From the NCBI RefSeq assembly GCF_002567005.1, contig NZ_NUZU01000031.1, positions 4,523 to 68,522 on the forward strand: a stretch of DNA of 64,000 nucleotides. The letters run 5' to 3'. Below the pieces are notes generated by a model, which worked only from the letters and a program-made list of their open reading frames with translations, searched no databases and was not told the DNA's origin. The stretch's first letter is position 1. Each line of letters starts with the position of its first letter. This stretch comes from Bacillus sp. AFS073361. Lineage in GTDB: Bacteria; Bacillota; Bacilli; Bacillales; Cytobacillaceae. A program made the position numbers and the translations under genes. Below are positions 47,907 to 57,441 of this stretch, one piece after another.

Positions 47907-47932
47907 GATTTCTCCCTTTCCATCACACTATT

Positions 47933-47995
47933 TTATGATCCTTGACCGAAGTCAATTATTTTTGGCTCGTAGTGCTTGTCCTTCAACTTGGTCAT
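47933..47995 (-). CDS. Possible 20-residue peptide upstream of terC
   Basis: ATG 47995 lies after AAGGAG and opens MTKLKDKHYEPKIIDFGQGS, TAA at 47933, 26 bp before the TerC start. It may be a leader peptide or a remnant of a longer gene. Only the ribosome site and position support it. Confidence 0.3.
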   Translation of the reverse strand: MTKLKDKHYEPKIIDFGQGS

Positions 47996-48079
47996 GTAAT
48001 AACTCCTTATTTAAATGTATGTAAAGTAGTAGAATAAATGAACAAAATCATTCCATACTTTAACTCCTAAAACAAAATA

Positions 48080-48124
48080 AGCTGAGAATAGCCAATATAT
48101 AGTCGAACAGGCTTTTTCTCAGCT
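48080..48124 (-). terminator. Terminator of the YARHG gene
   Basis: AGCTGAGAA / TTCTCAGCT stem with inner AGCC/GGCT. Read on the minus strand a moderate T-rich stretch follows. Confidence 0.7.
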
Positions 48125-48136
48125 CATTTTAGATGA

Positions 48137-49258
48137 TTATTGGAATTGCTTCTCTCTTTCTTTAATTAACATCACATTATATTTCTCAACGGAATTTAAC
48201 GAACTGCCATCATAAGAAGGATCAGGAAAGTACCATGATTTTTTTGAAAAGTAAATCCGCAAATCCTCCGACTCAAAAATATAACCATGCCGGGCATAAA
48301 TTTCATTTCTTGCTAAGCGTAGTTGTCTTGGGGTAAGTAGTTCTAGGTCACTCATGGTTAATTTGACATAATCACTTTCTGGGAAGATATATTCATTGGA
48401 AAAATCACGCGGTGGATTACTGTATGATCCACCAAAAACAATCGTATGCATGACAAGCCTTAAATTTTCTTTATTTGTTCCCTCTAGAACCGGAATAGAA
48501 TACCCACATGACCCTGAGTAATTGATTAAGTCCGATTGTGGCAGGGTAACAGGATATTCACCCACGCAATTATTGCCGACAGCAATGAGCCAATCTTCAT
48601 CTAGTTCCTGGGATAACGCTTGGGCAATGGCATATACCTCTTTAGCCCATGTTTTTAGAGGCAGTAGGTTTCCATTATCAAAAAGGTCAAAAATACGGGC
48701 TAAATCCCGCGACGGAATCTCTGAAGCCGATAAGACAACACCTTCATCTTGACGGTTTACACTCCACTCTCCAACCGAAATATCCCGGCCGGAAGTGAAG
48801 ATTCGCAAATTATTTAACTTAGCAGTGTAATAGTTTATGATCGATTGTTCACTAGTACCGGTTGCCCTTTCCGGTTTAATTTCCGTAGCTACTTCTTTTT
48901 TCGCTGATTGATCCGTATCTTCTTGATTACTTGCTTCATTTTCCTTATTGTTAGAAACGGTTTTGGTTTCATTTTCTTTTTTATTTGCATCTGTTTGGGT
49001 GGAATCCTTTAGATTATTTATAATGAAATAGACCGCAATGACAGTTATTACAATCCCTAACAAAGAGATTAAAACAAGTAGGAATCCTTTATTATTCTTT
49101 CTATGTACAGAACGCTTCTCAGCCTTTTCTATAAATGTTTCTTTCTCCAGCTTAATAGCGGGAGTTTGCAAATCCGTACCAAGTTTCTCTCCGCAACCTG
49201 TACAAAAAAGTTCTGACCCATTTATTTTTTTACCACAATTCGAACAGAATTCCCCCAC
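48137..49258 (-). CDS. Zinc-ribbon, single-TM, YARHG-domain protein
   Basis: 373 residues: N-terminal double-CxxC zinc ribbon (FCSNCGKKINGSELFCTGCGEKLG), one membrane helix (about 58-82), a long Asn/Lys/Glu-rich linker, an unknown extracellular domain (about 140-290), and a C-terminal YARHG domain (RLARNEIYARHGYIFESEDLRIYF). The ribbon would be cytosolic and YARHG outside. Role unknown; perhaps envelope sensing. GTG start with GGAG upstream. Confidence 0.83.
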   Translation of the reverse strand: MGEFCSNCGKKINGSELFCTGCGEKLGTDLQTPAIKLEKETFIEKAEKRSVHRKNNKGFLLVLISLLGIVITVIAVYFIINNLKDSTQTDANKKENETKTVSNNKENEASNQEDTDQSAKKEVATEIKPERATGTSEQSIINYYTAKLNNLRIFTSGRDISVGEWSVNRQDEGVVLSASEIPSRDLARIFDLFDNGNLLPLKTWAKEVYAIAQALSQELDEDWLIAVGNNCVGEYPVTLPQSDLINYSGSCGYSIPVLEGTNKENLRLVMHTIVFGGSYSNPPRDFSNEYIFPESDYVKLTMSDLELLTPRQLRLARNEIYARHGYIFESEDLRIYFSKKSWYFPDPSYDGSSLNSVEKYNVMLIKEREKQFQ

Positions 49259-49411
49259 TTATGAACCACTCCTTTACCAAGAAATGCTACTAAAATATCC
49301 CCTGCCTGCCTAAGAAGACAAAGGGATTAATCACCATAAATTTTATTTAGGTGTACGTAGTAATATGTCATCAATTTTGGATGGTCTATTAGCAGTTAGA
49401 TTCTTGGGGAA

Positions 49412-49447
49412 TAAAAAAACGATTCGAGAGTGTGTCTCCGAATCGTT
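49412..49447 (-). terminator. Terminator of the GNAT gene
   Basis: AACGATTCG / CGAATCGTT stem with inner GAG/CTC, then TTTTTTT on the minus strand. Confidence 0.88.
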
Positions 49448-49476
49448 GGTTGGGCACTATTTTCGATTTAATGGAA

Positions 49477-49965
49477 TTAATCCATCTTTTTACACATATT
49501 GTACCAACTGACGCCCCCATGTTGGGAAGCAGATACTCCGCAGTTACGATAGCCATACTTTTCATAGAAGGCTGATAGATCCTGCTTACACGTCAGCGTA
49601 ATCGTTTCTCGTTTTTTTCTTCTAGCTTCTTTTTCAAGGTGGTCAAGTAAGGCTGCTGCCACGCCGTGCCCTTGAAATTGAGGAGCGACCGCTAATCCTA
49701 AAATACTTTGATGACCACCTATTGCTGGATTATTCTTAATCATACTAAATAAGTTATCAGTTATGTAAACTGAGTCGATTACAGGACCATTTACTAATCC
49801 AGCGATTTCACCATCCATTTCTGCAACGAAGAAACTATCCGGAATCCGTTTGATTCTCTCTTTGAATGCCTCAGTCGTTGCTGCCTCTTCTTTTGAGAAA
49901 CATAGATTTTCGATGATCTCCAACTGAGTCAAATCTTCCATTTTAACGTTTCGTATCTTGATCAT
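49477..49965 (-). CDS. GNAT family N-acetyltransferase
   Basis: 162 residues. Acetyl-CoA site LGLAVAPQFQGHGVAAALLDHL and SAFYEKYGYRNCG are visible; the IENLCFSKEEAATTEAFKERI start resembles arylalkylamine acetyltransferase-like members. ATG 49965 with GGTGGAGG upstream. Substrate unknown. Confidence 0.86.
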   Translation of the reverse strand: MIKIRNVKMEDLTQLEIIENLCFSKEEAATTEAFKERIKRIPDSFFVAEMDGEIAGLVNGPVIDSVYITDNLFSMIKNNPAIGGHQSILGLAVAPQFQGHGVAAALLDHLEKEARRKKRETITLTCKQDLSAFYEKYGYRNCGVSASQHGGVSWYNMCKKMD

Positions 49966-50086
49966 ACTATCAATCCTCCACCTATCCTTATTATATTCAT
50001 AATGTATTAGATAGCAAAAAGGAAGGCATTGATTAAAGAGATTCATTTCTTTAGTTTGAAATATTGGGAATCATTTTGCTATCAAA

Positions 50087-50114
50087 TGCAAAAAACCAGG
50101 ATTACCCTGGTTTA
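50087..50114 (-). terminator. Terminator of the two-domain DUF3231 gene
   Basis: AACCAGG / CCTGGTT stem with TTTTTTG on the minus strand. Confidence 0.85.
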
Positions 50115-50132
50115 ATCATTTCTTCTAAGATT

Positions 50133-51158
50133 TTATCTATCCATCCCTTCCTTTTTCCCCTTAGCTAAGGTTCGCCGGTCACTTGCTTTTGGCGGTTCCT
50201 CTAACCAGCCATTGTCAATCATAAGATTCGCTCCATCTTCAGCATATCTCAAAAGTTCAATCGTTAGAGCAATATATTTTTCCCCGAGATCCCTTCTTGC
50301 TGTAACACTTAACGCTGCTCCATAAAAAGCTATAGCCGCTTGAGTTGAGAGCTGAATTTGATACATCATCCATTTATCAGAAAATGGGGATGTGGTCGAG
50401 CTGGTTACATATGATTGCCATGAGACTGGAGAATTCAGCTTTTCTTCACGAAAAATCTTTTCAAAGGCAGCAATATGTTTAGTAGAAATCTCCATTCCCC
50501 TATTAATATATTTTCGGATCTTATCTGAAACAGCTACCTGGCTAAAACCAACCTTTAATGCGATATGCAGGTGCATCTTGTTCATATTAAAAGTAATATC
50601 ACCAATTTCCAATGATGTTAATGGACGCCGGTCCCCAAACCATCCAGTTAAAAAGCTTTGATGCTTCACAAAATCCACCGCTTCTGCTGGGACAATAATT
50701 GGCGGCCGCGAATAAATCCCCTTAGTCAACATCGTATCGATGGTTTTTTCAAAAAGTAGCATCGTTTCAGTATTACATGACATGTTATATTGACGGAGGT
50801 CAGCCCGAATCGAAGTGCTGACAGCAAGAGCATATCCTGTTAACCCTTGTAATATCATTATGTAGATATAATAAAGATAAAACGGATCTTGAAACAGACG
50901 TGGGGCTTTTATGTTTACATCCTCATCGGTAAAGCCCTGGGGAATTGGAAATTTTTCATCTTTTAAAAACTTTTTCACATGTTCCACATGTCCTTCGGCA
51001 ATTTCAAGAGATTGTTTATATATGTCACGAATGTCTTGATCTTCTAAATGTTCTAAAGCGTATTTTAGGAAGCAAATGGACATTGTATCAAACATATATT
51101 GTGTCCATAGGCTAGAAATTTCTGGAGCAGTTAATCGAATAATAGGGGTTGGTTCCAT
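50133..51158 (-). CDS. DUF3231 family protein (two domains)
   Basis: 341 residues holding two tandem DUF3231 four-helix units (about 10-165 and 175-330: LTAPEISSLWTQYMFDTMSICF; LTSLEIGDITFNMNKMHLHIALK). Common in endospore formers; function unknown. The short form at 42032-42544 is the same family. No strong ribosome site is seen before the ATG, so the start is less sure. Confidence 0.8.
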   Translation of the reverse strand: MEPTPIIRLTAPEISSLWTQYMFDTMSICFLKYALEHLEDQDIRDIYKQSLEIAEGHVEHVKKFLKDEKFPIPQGFTDEDVNIKAPRLFQDPFYLYYIYIMILQGLTGYALAVSTSIRADLRQYNMSCNTETMLLFEKTIDTMLTKGIYSRPPIIVPAEAVDFVKHQSFLTGWFGDRRPLTSLEIGDITFNMNKMHLHIALKVGFSQVAVSDKIRKYINRGMEISTKHIAAFEKIFREEKLNSPVSWQSYVTSSTTSPFSDKWMMYQIQLSTQAAIAFYGAALSVTARRDLGEKYIALTIELLRYAEDGANLMIDNGWLEEPPKASDRRTLAKGKKEGMDR

Positions 51159-51352
51159 TTCACTCGTCCTTTACATGATTTGAAAATATATTTCCCAATT
51201 ATTTACAAACTTATTCTAATAAAATATTGTTTCTTCTTATAGAGGTATAGGAGCCACCACAACACATATTACAATAAATTTACCGATATGTCCTTTACAG
51301 GCTTGTTTTACAAACATACACTAGAACAATTCATCAGTTTGGAGTGAAAAAA

Positions 51353-51826
51353 ATGTCCACACACCTAATTACAAATGTAAGAACTGCATTAGCATATACG
51401 GTACAAGCCATTCGTTATGCTGACAATGCCTTAATCCTTTTCCTCGAAATGTCCGATTTCCCCTTACCGGCTAACCCTATTAAAATCCAATACTATCAAG
51501 ATGTCATCGACCATTTAACAGAGGTGTATCTTGCCATGAAAGGGTTACCCTTTGATACGTATTTTCCTAGTGATCCCATCATTACAGTCGCCCCTGTGGT
51601 TGCCCAAGTTCAAGATAATCAACACCTGATCAATCTTTCGGACAATCGGATTTCCTTAGCATTGGACAAGACGGAAGATTCCATTAACTACGTGGATCAA
51701 GCGCTGTTATTATGCGCTGACGATGAAAAACTCAATGGACAGCTTTTTTTTATTAAACTTGGTTTAGTAGAAGCACGGGATGCCTTAGTTTCGGGACTAA
51801 ATGAACCTGATTTTGTAGTAGGTTAA
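51353..51826 (+). CDS. Hypothetical helical protein
   Basis: 157 residues, family not recognised. Two similar helical halves may be present (VRTALAYTVQAIRYADNALILFLE and RISLALDKTEDSINYVDQALLLCADD), suggesting an internal duplication. No signal peptide. GGAG about 9 nt before ATG 51353; a GTG at 51344 is in frame but overlaps that site. Confidence 0.6.
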   Translation: MSTHLITNVRTALAYTVQAIRYADNALILFLEMSDFPLPANPIKIQYYQDVIDHLTEVYLAMKGLPFDTYFPSDPIITVAPVVAQVQDNQHLINLSDNRISLALDKTEDSINYVDQALLLCADDEKLNGQLFFIKLGLVEARDALVSGLNEPDFVVG

Positions 51827-51883
51827 GCCGCTAGTACGATTGGTTCTTACTTCGTTAATTCTTTTTATAACTATCAATAGGCA

Positions 51884-51918
51884 GCGAAGCGTTTCCGTCT
51901 TGCGCAGAAACGCTTCGC
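51884..51918. terminator. Perfect hairpin between convergent genes
   Basis: 12-bp perfect stem GCGAAGCGTTTC / GAAACGCTTCGC with an 11-nt loop, between the hypothetical gene and copA. T runs on both sides are weak. Confidence 0.65.
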
Positions 51919-52031
51919 TTCTTATGATTGATTTGTTTTTTCACGAAATGGAGTCAGAATACATGGGCCATTTGAACATTCACCTTAACAAACAATTCAA
52001 AACATCCTTTTTTGTAAACAGACACGGAGTT

Positions 52032-52901
52032 TTATTCCTTTATCTCAATCACAAATGGAAACGCTCTTACCTTACCATTTTGTTTAAACTCTGCCCATAT
52101 TTTATAGATGCCAGGCTTTTCGAAAGATGTTTCAAAAATGGGTTCCTCGTTATTGGATGGGTGAACATGAAGGAACTCTTTCCCGTATTCATCAAGTATT
52201 ACTACGTGCCCCATGGCTCCTAAATATGGAGTTAAATTGGATTGATCTAAATCAAAGGACAACGTTACGGGTTCACCTGCCTTAAATGAACTTACCTTTA
52301 AGGAAACCGTTTCTCCTTCCACCGTTTTGTTGAACTTCGTATCTGGAATTAGTTCATGACCATGACTTGTAATGTTTGGATCGCCAACGATAAAAGGAAT
52401 CGGCTCTACTTTATATGAGAAATCGGTCGGTTTAATATCGATAAACGCTTTATAAAAACCATCCGGAAGGGGATTTTTTATCGTAAATTCTCCTTTCCCA
52501 GTTCGTTCCGGGTGCACATGATAATATTTCTGCAGTTGTTCATCAACAATGATTAGATGTAGTTCTTTCTCATGATTCACTTCCAACTCGTCAATCGGGT
52601 TACCAGCCTTGTCTTTTAAGAAAATCTTGAGGTTATTTCTATCATTTTGAACAAAAACATTAACCTCGCTGCCTGCATGATTTCCTGAAGCCATTTCATG
52701 CCCATGTGTGCTTTCTTTTTCCTGCTGATGACCTCCACTCTTTTCTTGGTTACTTTTGTTTTCACCCATCTCCATTTTATCGCCTTTGCTTTCTGCTTGA
52801 GCAGACGTGCCTTGATCTTCGGCAATCCATTGATCATAAGCCTGGAATCCAAAAATGACGATCGTAACATAAAGAATCCCTGCTATCGCCCATTTCCTCA
52901 T
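52032..52901 (-). CDS. Possible internal start: membrane-anchored His/Met-rich copper-binding protein
   Basis: Within copA, in the same frame. AAAGGAG (52916-52910) lies 8 nt before the ATG at 52901, which opens [25 protein letters not shown], a typical signal anchor, then a linker rich in Met, His and Lys/Glu, and two domains with HVHPE/HVHPS. This would be a free 289-residue protein, the usual separate-gene form for such copper-resistance domains. Whether it is made separately, only as a fusion, or both cannot be told from sequence. Confidence 0.5.
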   Translation of the reverse strand: MRKWAIAGILYVTIVIFGFQAYDQWIAEDQGTSAQAESKGDKMEMGENKSNQEKSGGHQQEKESTHGHEMASGNHAGSEVNVFVQNDRNNLKIFLKDKAGNPIDELEVNHEKELHLIIVDEQLQKYYHVHPERTGKGEFTIKNPLPDGFYKAFIDIKPTDFSYKVEPIPFIVGDPNITSHGHELIPDTKFNKTVEGETVSLKVSSFKAGEPVTLSFDLDQSNLTPYLGAMGHVVILDEYGKEFLHVHPSNNEEPIFETSFEKPGIYKIWAEFKQNGKVRAFPFVIEIKE

Positions 52902-55148
52902 ACCTGTTACTCCTTTATTCATGAATTTTTTTGCCTCATTTAGTTTGATTCGCTGTAATCGCAGCGCATTTAATACTACCGATACTGAACTAAATGCCAT
53001 CGCTGTACCTGCAATCCAAGGTTCTAGATACCCCGCCGCGGCAAACGGAACCCCTACCGCATTGTAAGCAAATGCCCAAAATAAATTTTGTTTAATATTC
53101 TCCATCGTCCTTTTACTCATAAAGATCGCATCAGCGATTGTTCTTAAATCTCCGCGAATGAGCGCAATATCTGCGGCCTCTACCGCTATATCTGTTCCTG
53201 TTCCTATCGCCATGCCGATATCCGCGGTTACAAGAGCAGGAGCATCGTTAATTCCGTCTCCGACCATCGCGACCTTTTTTGCTTGTTGCTGCAGCTTTTT
53301 CACTTCAGCTGCCTTTCCTTCCGGCAATACCTCCGCAATGACCTTGTCGATTCCAACTTCCTTGGCAATGGCATCAGCCGTCCTTTGGTTATCACCAGTG
53401 ATCATGATGACATCAAGTCCTAAATCCTTCAGTTGCTGGATCGCTTCTTTTGAGGTGTCTTTGATGGTATCGGCTACTGCAATCATCCCTGCATATACCC
53501 TATCAATCGCAACAAGCATCGCTGTTTTGCCGGTCTTTTCGAATGCTGTCATTTGGTTGATTTTCCTCTGAAAATCCACATCGTTCATGTTCATTAATTT
53601 TCTTGTTCCGACCAATACTTCTTTGCCATTTACGATTGCTTTAATCCCAAATCCCGGAATCGCTTCGAAATGACTTACTTCACCAAGCTCGATTCCTTTT
53701 TCTTTTATCGCACGAACAATCGCCTCCGCTAAAGGGTGTTCCGATTGAAATTCTGCAGAACCTGCCAGAAAAAGAAATTCCGCTTCGTTTATGCCTGGTT
53801 CAACATGGATGTCTGTTACCTCAGGTTCACCTTTCGTAACCGTTCCGGTCTTATCCAGCAATACCGTGTTGATTTTTTGCGTGATTTCTAAATGTTCTCC
53901 GCCTTTAAAAAGAATCCCAAATTCAGCGGCACGACCAGTACCTGCCATAATCGAGGTAGGGGTGGCTAAACCAAGACCACAAGGGCACGCAATCACCAGG
54001 ACAGCAATCATTTTTTCAAGGGAATCCGCTAGCTGCCCTGGACTAATCCAGAAATACCAAATGGCAAAAGTGAGAAAAGCAATCGCAACAACTATAGGTA
54101 CAAAGATCGCTGATATTTTATCGGCATGACGTTGGATGGGTGCTTTCGAACCCTGTGCATCCTTTACGATTTTGATAATTTGAGCAAGAGCTGTTTCACT
54201 TCCCACCTTCAATGCGCGAATTTTTAAAAAGCCATTCTTGTTAATGGTTGCACCAATGACATGATCCCCGACCGTTTTATCAACTGGAATACTTTCTCCC
54301 GTCAGCATCGATTCATCTAATGCTGATCGCCCTTCAACTATGACACCGTCTACGGGCACTTTTTCACCTGGCCGGACCAAGACAATATCACCAATCATTA
54401 CCTCTTCCAAGGCGATTTCCTGTTCAATCCCATTACGGATAATTTTTGCCGTTTTTGCTTGTAATCCCATTAGTTTCTTTATCGCCTCAGAAGATTTTCC
54501 CTTTGCTTTTATTTCAAAAAGCTTTCCTAGCACTATAAATGCGATCAAGATGGCACTCGTTTCAAAGTACCGGTCAAACATATTTGGTTCCGGTCCAATT
54601 GACTGAATGGAAAGATACAGACTGTAAAAATAAGCGGTGGATGTGCCTAGTGCCACTAATACATCCATGTTGGCACTACGATTGCGCAGGGCTTTAAAAG
54701 CGCCTTGGTAAAATTGCCAGCCGATGATAAACTGTACCGGTGTGGCAATTGCCAATTGGACCCAGGTATTCATTAGAAAATCTGGAAGGTTGATAAAATA
54801 GGTAAACTCAAAATCAGAAGCCATCGCCCATAACAGCGGGGTCGCGAGGATGATTGAAAAAATCACCTGTCCCTTCATTTTTTCCAAATCTTTTTCGCGT
54901 AGTTCCGCTATTTCGTCATCCTGTTTTAGAATGGCTTGATATCCGATGCTCTCAACCTTTTTTTCGATATCCTCTATGGTAGTCTGAGAAGAGCTATATT
55001 CGATGACAGCTGTTTCCAGCGCTAAATTAACATGTACTGTTTTGACACCATCCAATTTTTCCAGCCCTCGCTCGATCCTTGCTGCACAGGCAGCACAAGT
55101 CATTCCGACCAAATCGAATTCGACCTTTTCGTTATAATCCATTAACAA
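52032..55148 (-). CDS. copA: Copper-exporting P1B ATPase CopA fused to a C-terminal extracytoplasmic domain
   Basis: 1,038 residues. Residues 1-749 are CopA: one heavy-metal domain with GMTCAAC (Cys18, Cys21), the membrane CPC motif (388-390), DKTGT with the phosphorylated Asp (432-436), GDGINDAP, and the last two helices. It exports Cu(I). Most Bacillus CopA end here and have two metal domains. The frame continues without a stop into a 289-residue extension: a membrane helix, a Met/His/Glu-rich linker, and two beta-sandwich-like domains with YYHVHPE and FLHVHPS motifs. An SD (AAAGGAG) precedes Met750. Confidence 0.9.
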   Translation of the reverse strand: MLMDYNEKVEFDLVGMTCAACAARIERGLEKLDGVKTVHVNLALETAVIEYSSSQTTIEDIEKKVESIGYQAILKQDDEIAELREKDLEKMKGQVIFSIILATPLLWAMASDFEFTYFINLPDFLMNTWVQLAIATPVQFIIGWQFYQGAFKALRNRSANMDVLVALGTSTAYFYSLYLSIQSIGPEPNMFDRYFETSAILIAFIVLGKLFEIKAKGKSSEAIKKLMGLQAKTAKIIRNGIEQEIALEEVMIGDIVLVRPGEKVPVDGVIVEGRSALDESMLTGESIPVDKTVGDHVIGATINKNGFLKIRALKVGSETALAQIIKIVKDAQGSKAPIQRHADKISAIFVPIVVAIAFLTFAIWYFWISPGQLADSLEKMIAVLVIACPCGLGLATPTSIMAGTGRAAEFGILFKGGEHLEITQKINTVLLDKTGTVTKGEPEVTDIHVEPGINEAEFLFLAGSAEFQSEHPLAEAIVRAIKEKGIELGEVSHFEAIPGFGIKAIVNGKEVLVGTRKLMNMNDVDFQRKINQMTAFEKTGKTAMLVAIDRVYAGMIAVADTIKDTSKEAIQQLKDLGLDVIMITGDNQRTADAIAKEVGIDKVIAEVLPEGKAAEVKKLQQQAKKVAMVGDGINDAPALVTADIGMAIGTGTDIAVEAADIALIRGDLRTIADAIFMSKRTMENIKQNLFWAFAYNAVGVPFAAAGYLEPWIAGTAMAFSSVSVVLNALRLQRIKLNEAKKFMNKGVTGMRKWAIAGILYVTIVIFGFQAYDQWIAEDQGTSAQAESKGDKMEMGENKSNQEKSGGHQQEKESTHGHEMASGNHAGSEVNVFVQNDRNNLKIFLKDKAGNPIDELEVNHEKELHLIIVDEQLQKYYHVHPERTGKGEFTIKNPLPDGFYKAFIDIKPTDFSYKVEPIPFIVGDPNITSHGHELIPDTKFNKTVEGETVSLKVSSFKAGEPVTLSFDLDQSNLTPYLGAMGHVVILDEYGKEFLHVHPSNNEEPIFETSFEKPGIYKIWAEFKQNGKVRAFPFVIEIKE

Positions 55149-55172
55149 TCACTCCTTTCTATCGTCAAGTAC

Positions 55173-55191
55173 AATACCCCTGTACTGTATT
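55173..55191 (-). promoter_or_regulatory. Candidate CsoR-type copper operator upstream of copA
   Basis: AATACCCCTGTACTGTATT has outer inverted repeats AATAC/GTATT around a C-rich centre, similar in build to CsoR operators (ATACCC...GGGTAT), but only one half has the C run. It is 25 bp before the copA start. No csoR gene is in the window. Confidence 0.45.
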
Positions 55192-55298
55192 TAAATACTA
55201 AAAGATTTTTTTCTCTATATCTACATTTTACTTTTTTTCATCATTTTTAAACCGCAAGATGTTTTCGTGTTTCCGCAATTATTTTGCAAGGTGATGAA

Positions 55299-55327
55299 AA
55301 AAACGTACCAATATCATGGCACGTTTT
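55299..55327 (-). terminator. Terminator between copZ and copA
   Basis: AACGTGCCA / TGGTACGTT stem with TTTTTTT on the minus strand, just after the copZ stop. It separates copZ transcription from copA. Confidence 0.82.
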
Positions 55328-55334
55328 TGCACGT

Positions 55335-55541
55335 TTATGCAAGATCATATCCCTGTTCATCGATTGTTTCCTTAATTTGCTCCATGGTCACCAGATTAGA
55401 CTGAAATTCAATTGCTACATTCCCATTTTTCAAATCGACTATCACTTTTTCCACACCAGCTAGACTTCCGACACTGCCTTCTATAACCTTTGCGCAATGC
55501 CCGCATGACATCCCAATCACATTTAATTCTACCTTTTTCAT
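55335..55541 (-). CDS. copZ: Copper chaperone CopZ
   Basis: 68-residue heavy-metal-associated domain with MSCGHC binding Cu(I). It hands copper to CopA. GAGAGGTAATG region precedes the ATG. It lies 45 bp after the permease of the exporter operon with no terminator between, so it may be co-transcribed with it; a terminator divides it from copA. Confidence 0.92.
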   Translation of the reverse strand: MKKVELNVIGMSCGHCAKVIEGSVGSLAGVEKVIVDLKNGNVAIEFQSNLVTMEQIKETIDEQGYDLA

Positions 55542-55586
55542 AATTCATTACCTCTCTTATATAAATTTTTCTGACAAGCTGCTTTA

Positions 55587-56759
55587 TTAAACACTCCTCA
55601 ATGCATCAATCGGATTCAGTCTTGATGCTTTCCTTGCAGGAGCAAGACCAAATATTATCCCGATCGCCGCCGAGAATCCCAGAGCCAAGATGACGGTTGA
55701 GGCTGACAAGGCGAAACTTGCTCCAATAATCAGGCAAACGACGAACGCGATGAACACACCAAGCAGGAATCCAATCGTGCCCCCAAAAAGTGACATAAAG
55801 ACCGCTTCTAGTAAAAACTGCTGCTGGATTTGTTTCGGTTCGGCTCCGAGTGCCTTTCTTAGTCCAATTTCCGTTGTCCGTTCCGTAACAGAAACTAACA
55901 TCATGTTCATAATCCCGATGCCCCCAACAACAAGTGAAATCGATGCAATCCCACCGAGCATCAGAGATAACATTGTTGTTACTTGTTTAATCGAAGAAAT
56001 CATATCCTCCATATTCATCACGGTAAAACTGTCAGCCTTGTAGTTAAATGCTTGATTTAATACGGATTCAATATCAGTGGTTATTTTTTCAGAGTCATTA
56101 GAATCCTTCATATACACATCAACACTTGTAATGTAGCCTGTTCCAAGCAGGCTCATGGAGGTGGTATAAGGGATAATAACTGCATCGTTAGTTGACGCTT
56201 CTGAGAAGCTGCTAGATTTCTGTAAAGTTCCGACAACCGTATAAGTAACCCCGGCAATCATCAGCTTTTTCCCGATTGGATCCTCTCCCCAATACAAATC
56301 GTTAGCAATATCGGAACCTATCAAGCACACTTTGTTTTCACTATTGATATCTAATATATTTAATCCTCTGCCGGTATCCACCAGGTCTTTTGTCTTGGAA
56401 AAATACACATCATTTTTTCCTTGAACCATAACATCCTTTTTTTCACTGCCGTTATAGACCACATTTGTCGTTCCTGTAAGAGTTGGGGAAACACCGGCAA
56501 CATCTTCAATGTCTGCCAGTTTTTGAATATCCGTATCTAGTAAACCTTTTTTGAGCGGTGTCCCGATGGCCTGAACTGAGATTTTATCTGCACCAAAGGA
56601 TGAAAACTCACTGGTCATCCCATTCATAGCGCCTTTTACGATGGTAATTAGCGCAATGATTGAGGCCACACCAATCACAATTCCTAGCATCGTAAGGAAG
56701 GATCGCATTTTGTTATGAATAAGATTCATCCAAGACATCTTAAGATTTTCCTTAAACAT
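55587..56759 (-). CDS. MacB/YknZ-like ABC transporter permease
   Basis: About 390 residues: N-terminal membrane helix (MRSFLTMLGIVIGVASIIALITIV), a large extracytoplasmic MacB core domain, and three C-terminal helices of the FtsX type (VTERTTEIGLRKALGAEPKQIQQQFLLEA). Works with the ATPase and adaptor encoded just upstream. ATG 56759 has GGAGGA at 9 nt and overlaps the end of the ATPase gene by 8 bp. Confidence 0.9.
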   Translation of the reverse strand: MFKENLKMSWMNLIHNKMRSFLTMLGIVIGVASIIALITIVKGAMNGMTSEFSSFGADKISVQAIGTPLKKGLLDTDIQKLADIEDVAGVSPTLTGTTNVVYNGSEKKDVMVQGKNDVYFSKTKDLVDTGRGLNILDINSENKVCLIGSDIANDLYWGEDPIGKKLMIAGVTYTVVGTLQKSSSFSEASTNDAVIIPYTTSMSLLGTGYITSVDVYMKDSNDSEKITTDIESVLNQAFNYKADSFTVMNMEDMISSIKQVTTMLSLMLGGIASISLVVGGIGIMNMMLVSVTERTTEIGLRKALGAEPKQIQQQFLLEAVFMSLFGGTIGFLLGVFIAFVVCLIIGASFALSASTVILALGFSAAIGIIFGLAPARKASRLNPIDALRSV

Positions 56760-57441
56760 GAACATGCTCCTCCTTCAGATTTCCGTCTAATATGTGTACA
56801 ATCCTGCTTGCATTTTTCGCAATTTCTATATCATGTGTAATCATAATAATGGTTTTTCCTTCTTCGTGTAGTTCATGAAAAAGCTCCATAATTTGCTGAC
56901 CGGTTTTTTGATCGAGCGCTCCAGTTGGTTCGTCAGCGAGTAAAATAGTCGGTTCGGTCACCATTGCTCTCGCGATGGCTACGCGCTGCTGCTGTCCTCC
57001 TGAAAGCTGATTGGGGCGATGATGCAGTTTATCACCCAGCCCAACCCTTACCAGCATGTCGCGGGCTCTTTGTTTGCGGACTTTTTCAGATACCCTCGCA
57101 TAGATCAGAGGAAGCTCAACATTTTGGATTGCACTAAGTCTCGGAAGGAGTTGGAACTGCTGAAACACAAATCCAACCTCCTGATTACGAATTACGGCCA
57201 GTTGTGACTCATTAAGTTCATCCACTTTTTGATTCGATAATGTATAGTCACCGCTGGTGGGTGAATCGAGACAGCCAATCATGTTCATCAGAGTCGATTT
57301 CCCTGAACCTGAGGGCCCTAAAATGGCAACGAAATCACCTCTATGAACTGTGAGATTGATGTTATTTAAGACCACTTGATCTTCATCGCCCATAAAGTAG
57401 GTTTTGGTTATATGCTCCATTTTGAGGATTTGCTCATTCAT
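56752..57441 (-). CDS. MacB/YknY-like ABC transporter ATPase
   Basis: 229 residues. Walker [10 protein letters not shown] loop, signature LSGGQQQR, Walker [13 protein letters not shown], switch His in MITHDIEI. LolD/MacB type. Its start overlaps the adaptor stop by one base (TAATG), so the genes are translationally coupled. Confidence 0.93.
   Translation of the reverse strand: MNEQILKMEHITKTYFMGDEDQVVLNNINLTVHRGDFVAILGPSGSGKSTLMNMIGCLDSPTSGDYTLSNQKVDELNESQLAVIRNQEVGFVFQQFQLLPRLSAIQNVELPLIYARVSEKVRKQRARDMLVRVGLGDKLHHRPNQLSGGQQQRVAIARAMVTEPTILLADEPTGALDQKTGQQIMELFHELHEEGKTIIMITHDIEIAKNASRIVHILDGNLKEEHVHV

Noticed and set aside
47907..48079. Possible yybP-ykoY manganese riboswitch ahead of the TerC gene
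   Set aside because: The conserved junction sequences of that riboswitch were not found on reading the minus strand.
51840..52223. 127-codon plus-strand frame
   Set aside because: Mostly antisense to the copA 3' end, spans a terminator-like hairpin, and lacks a ribosome site.
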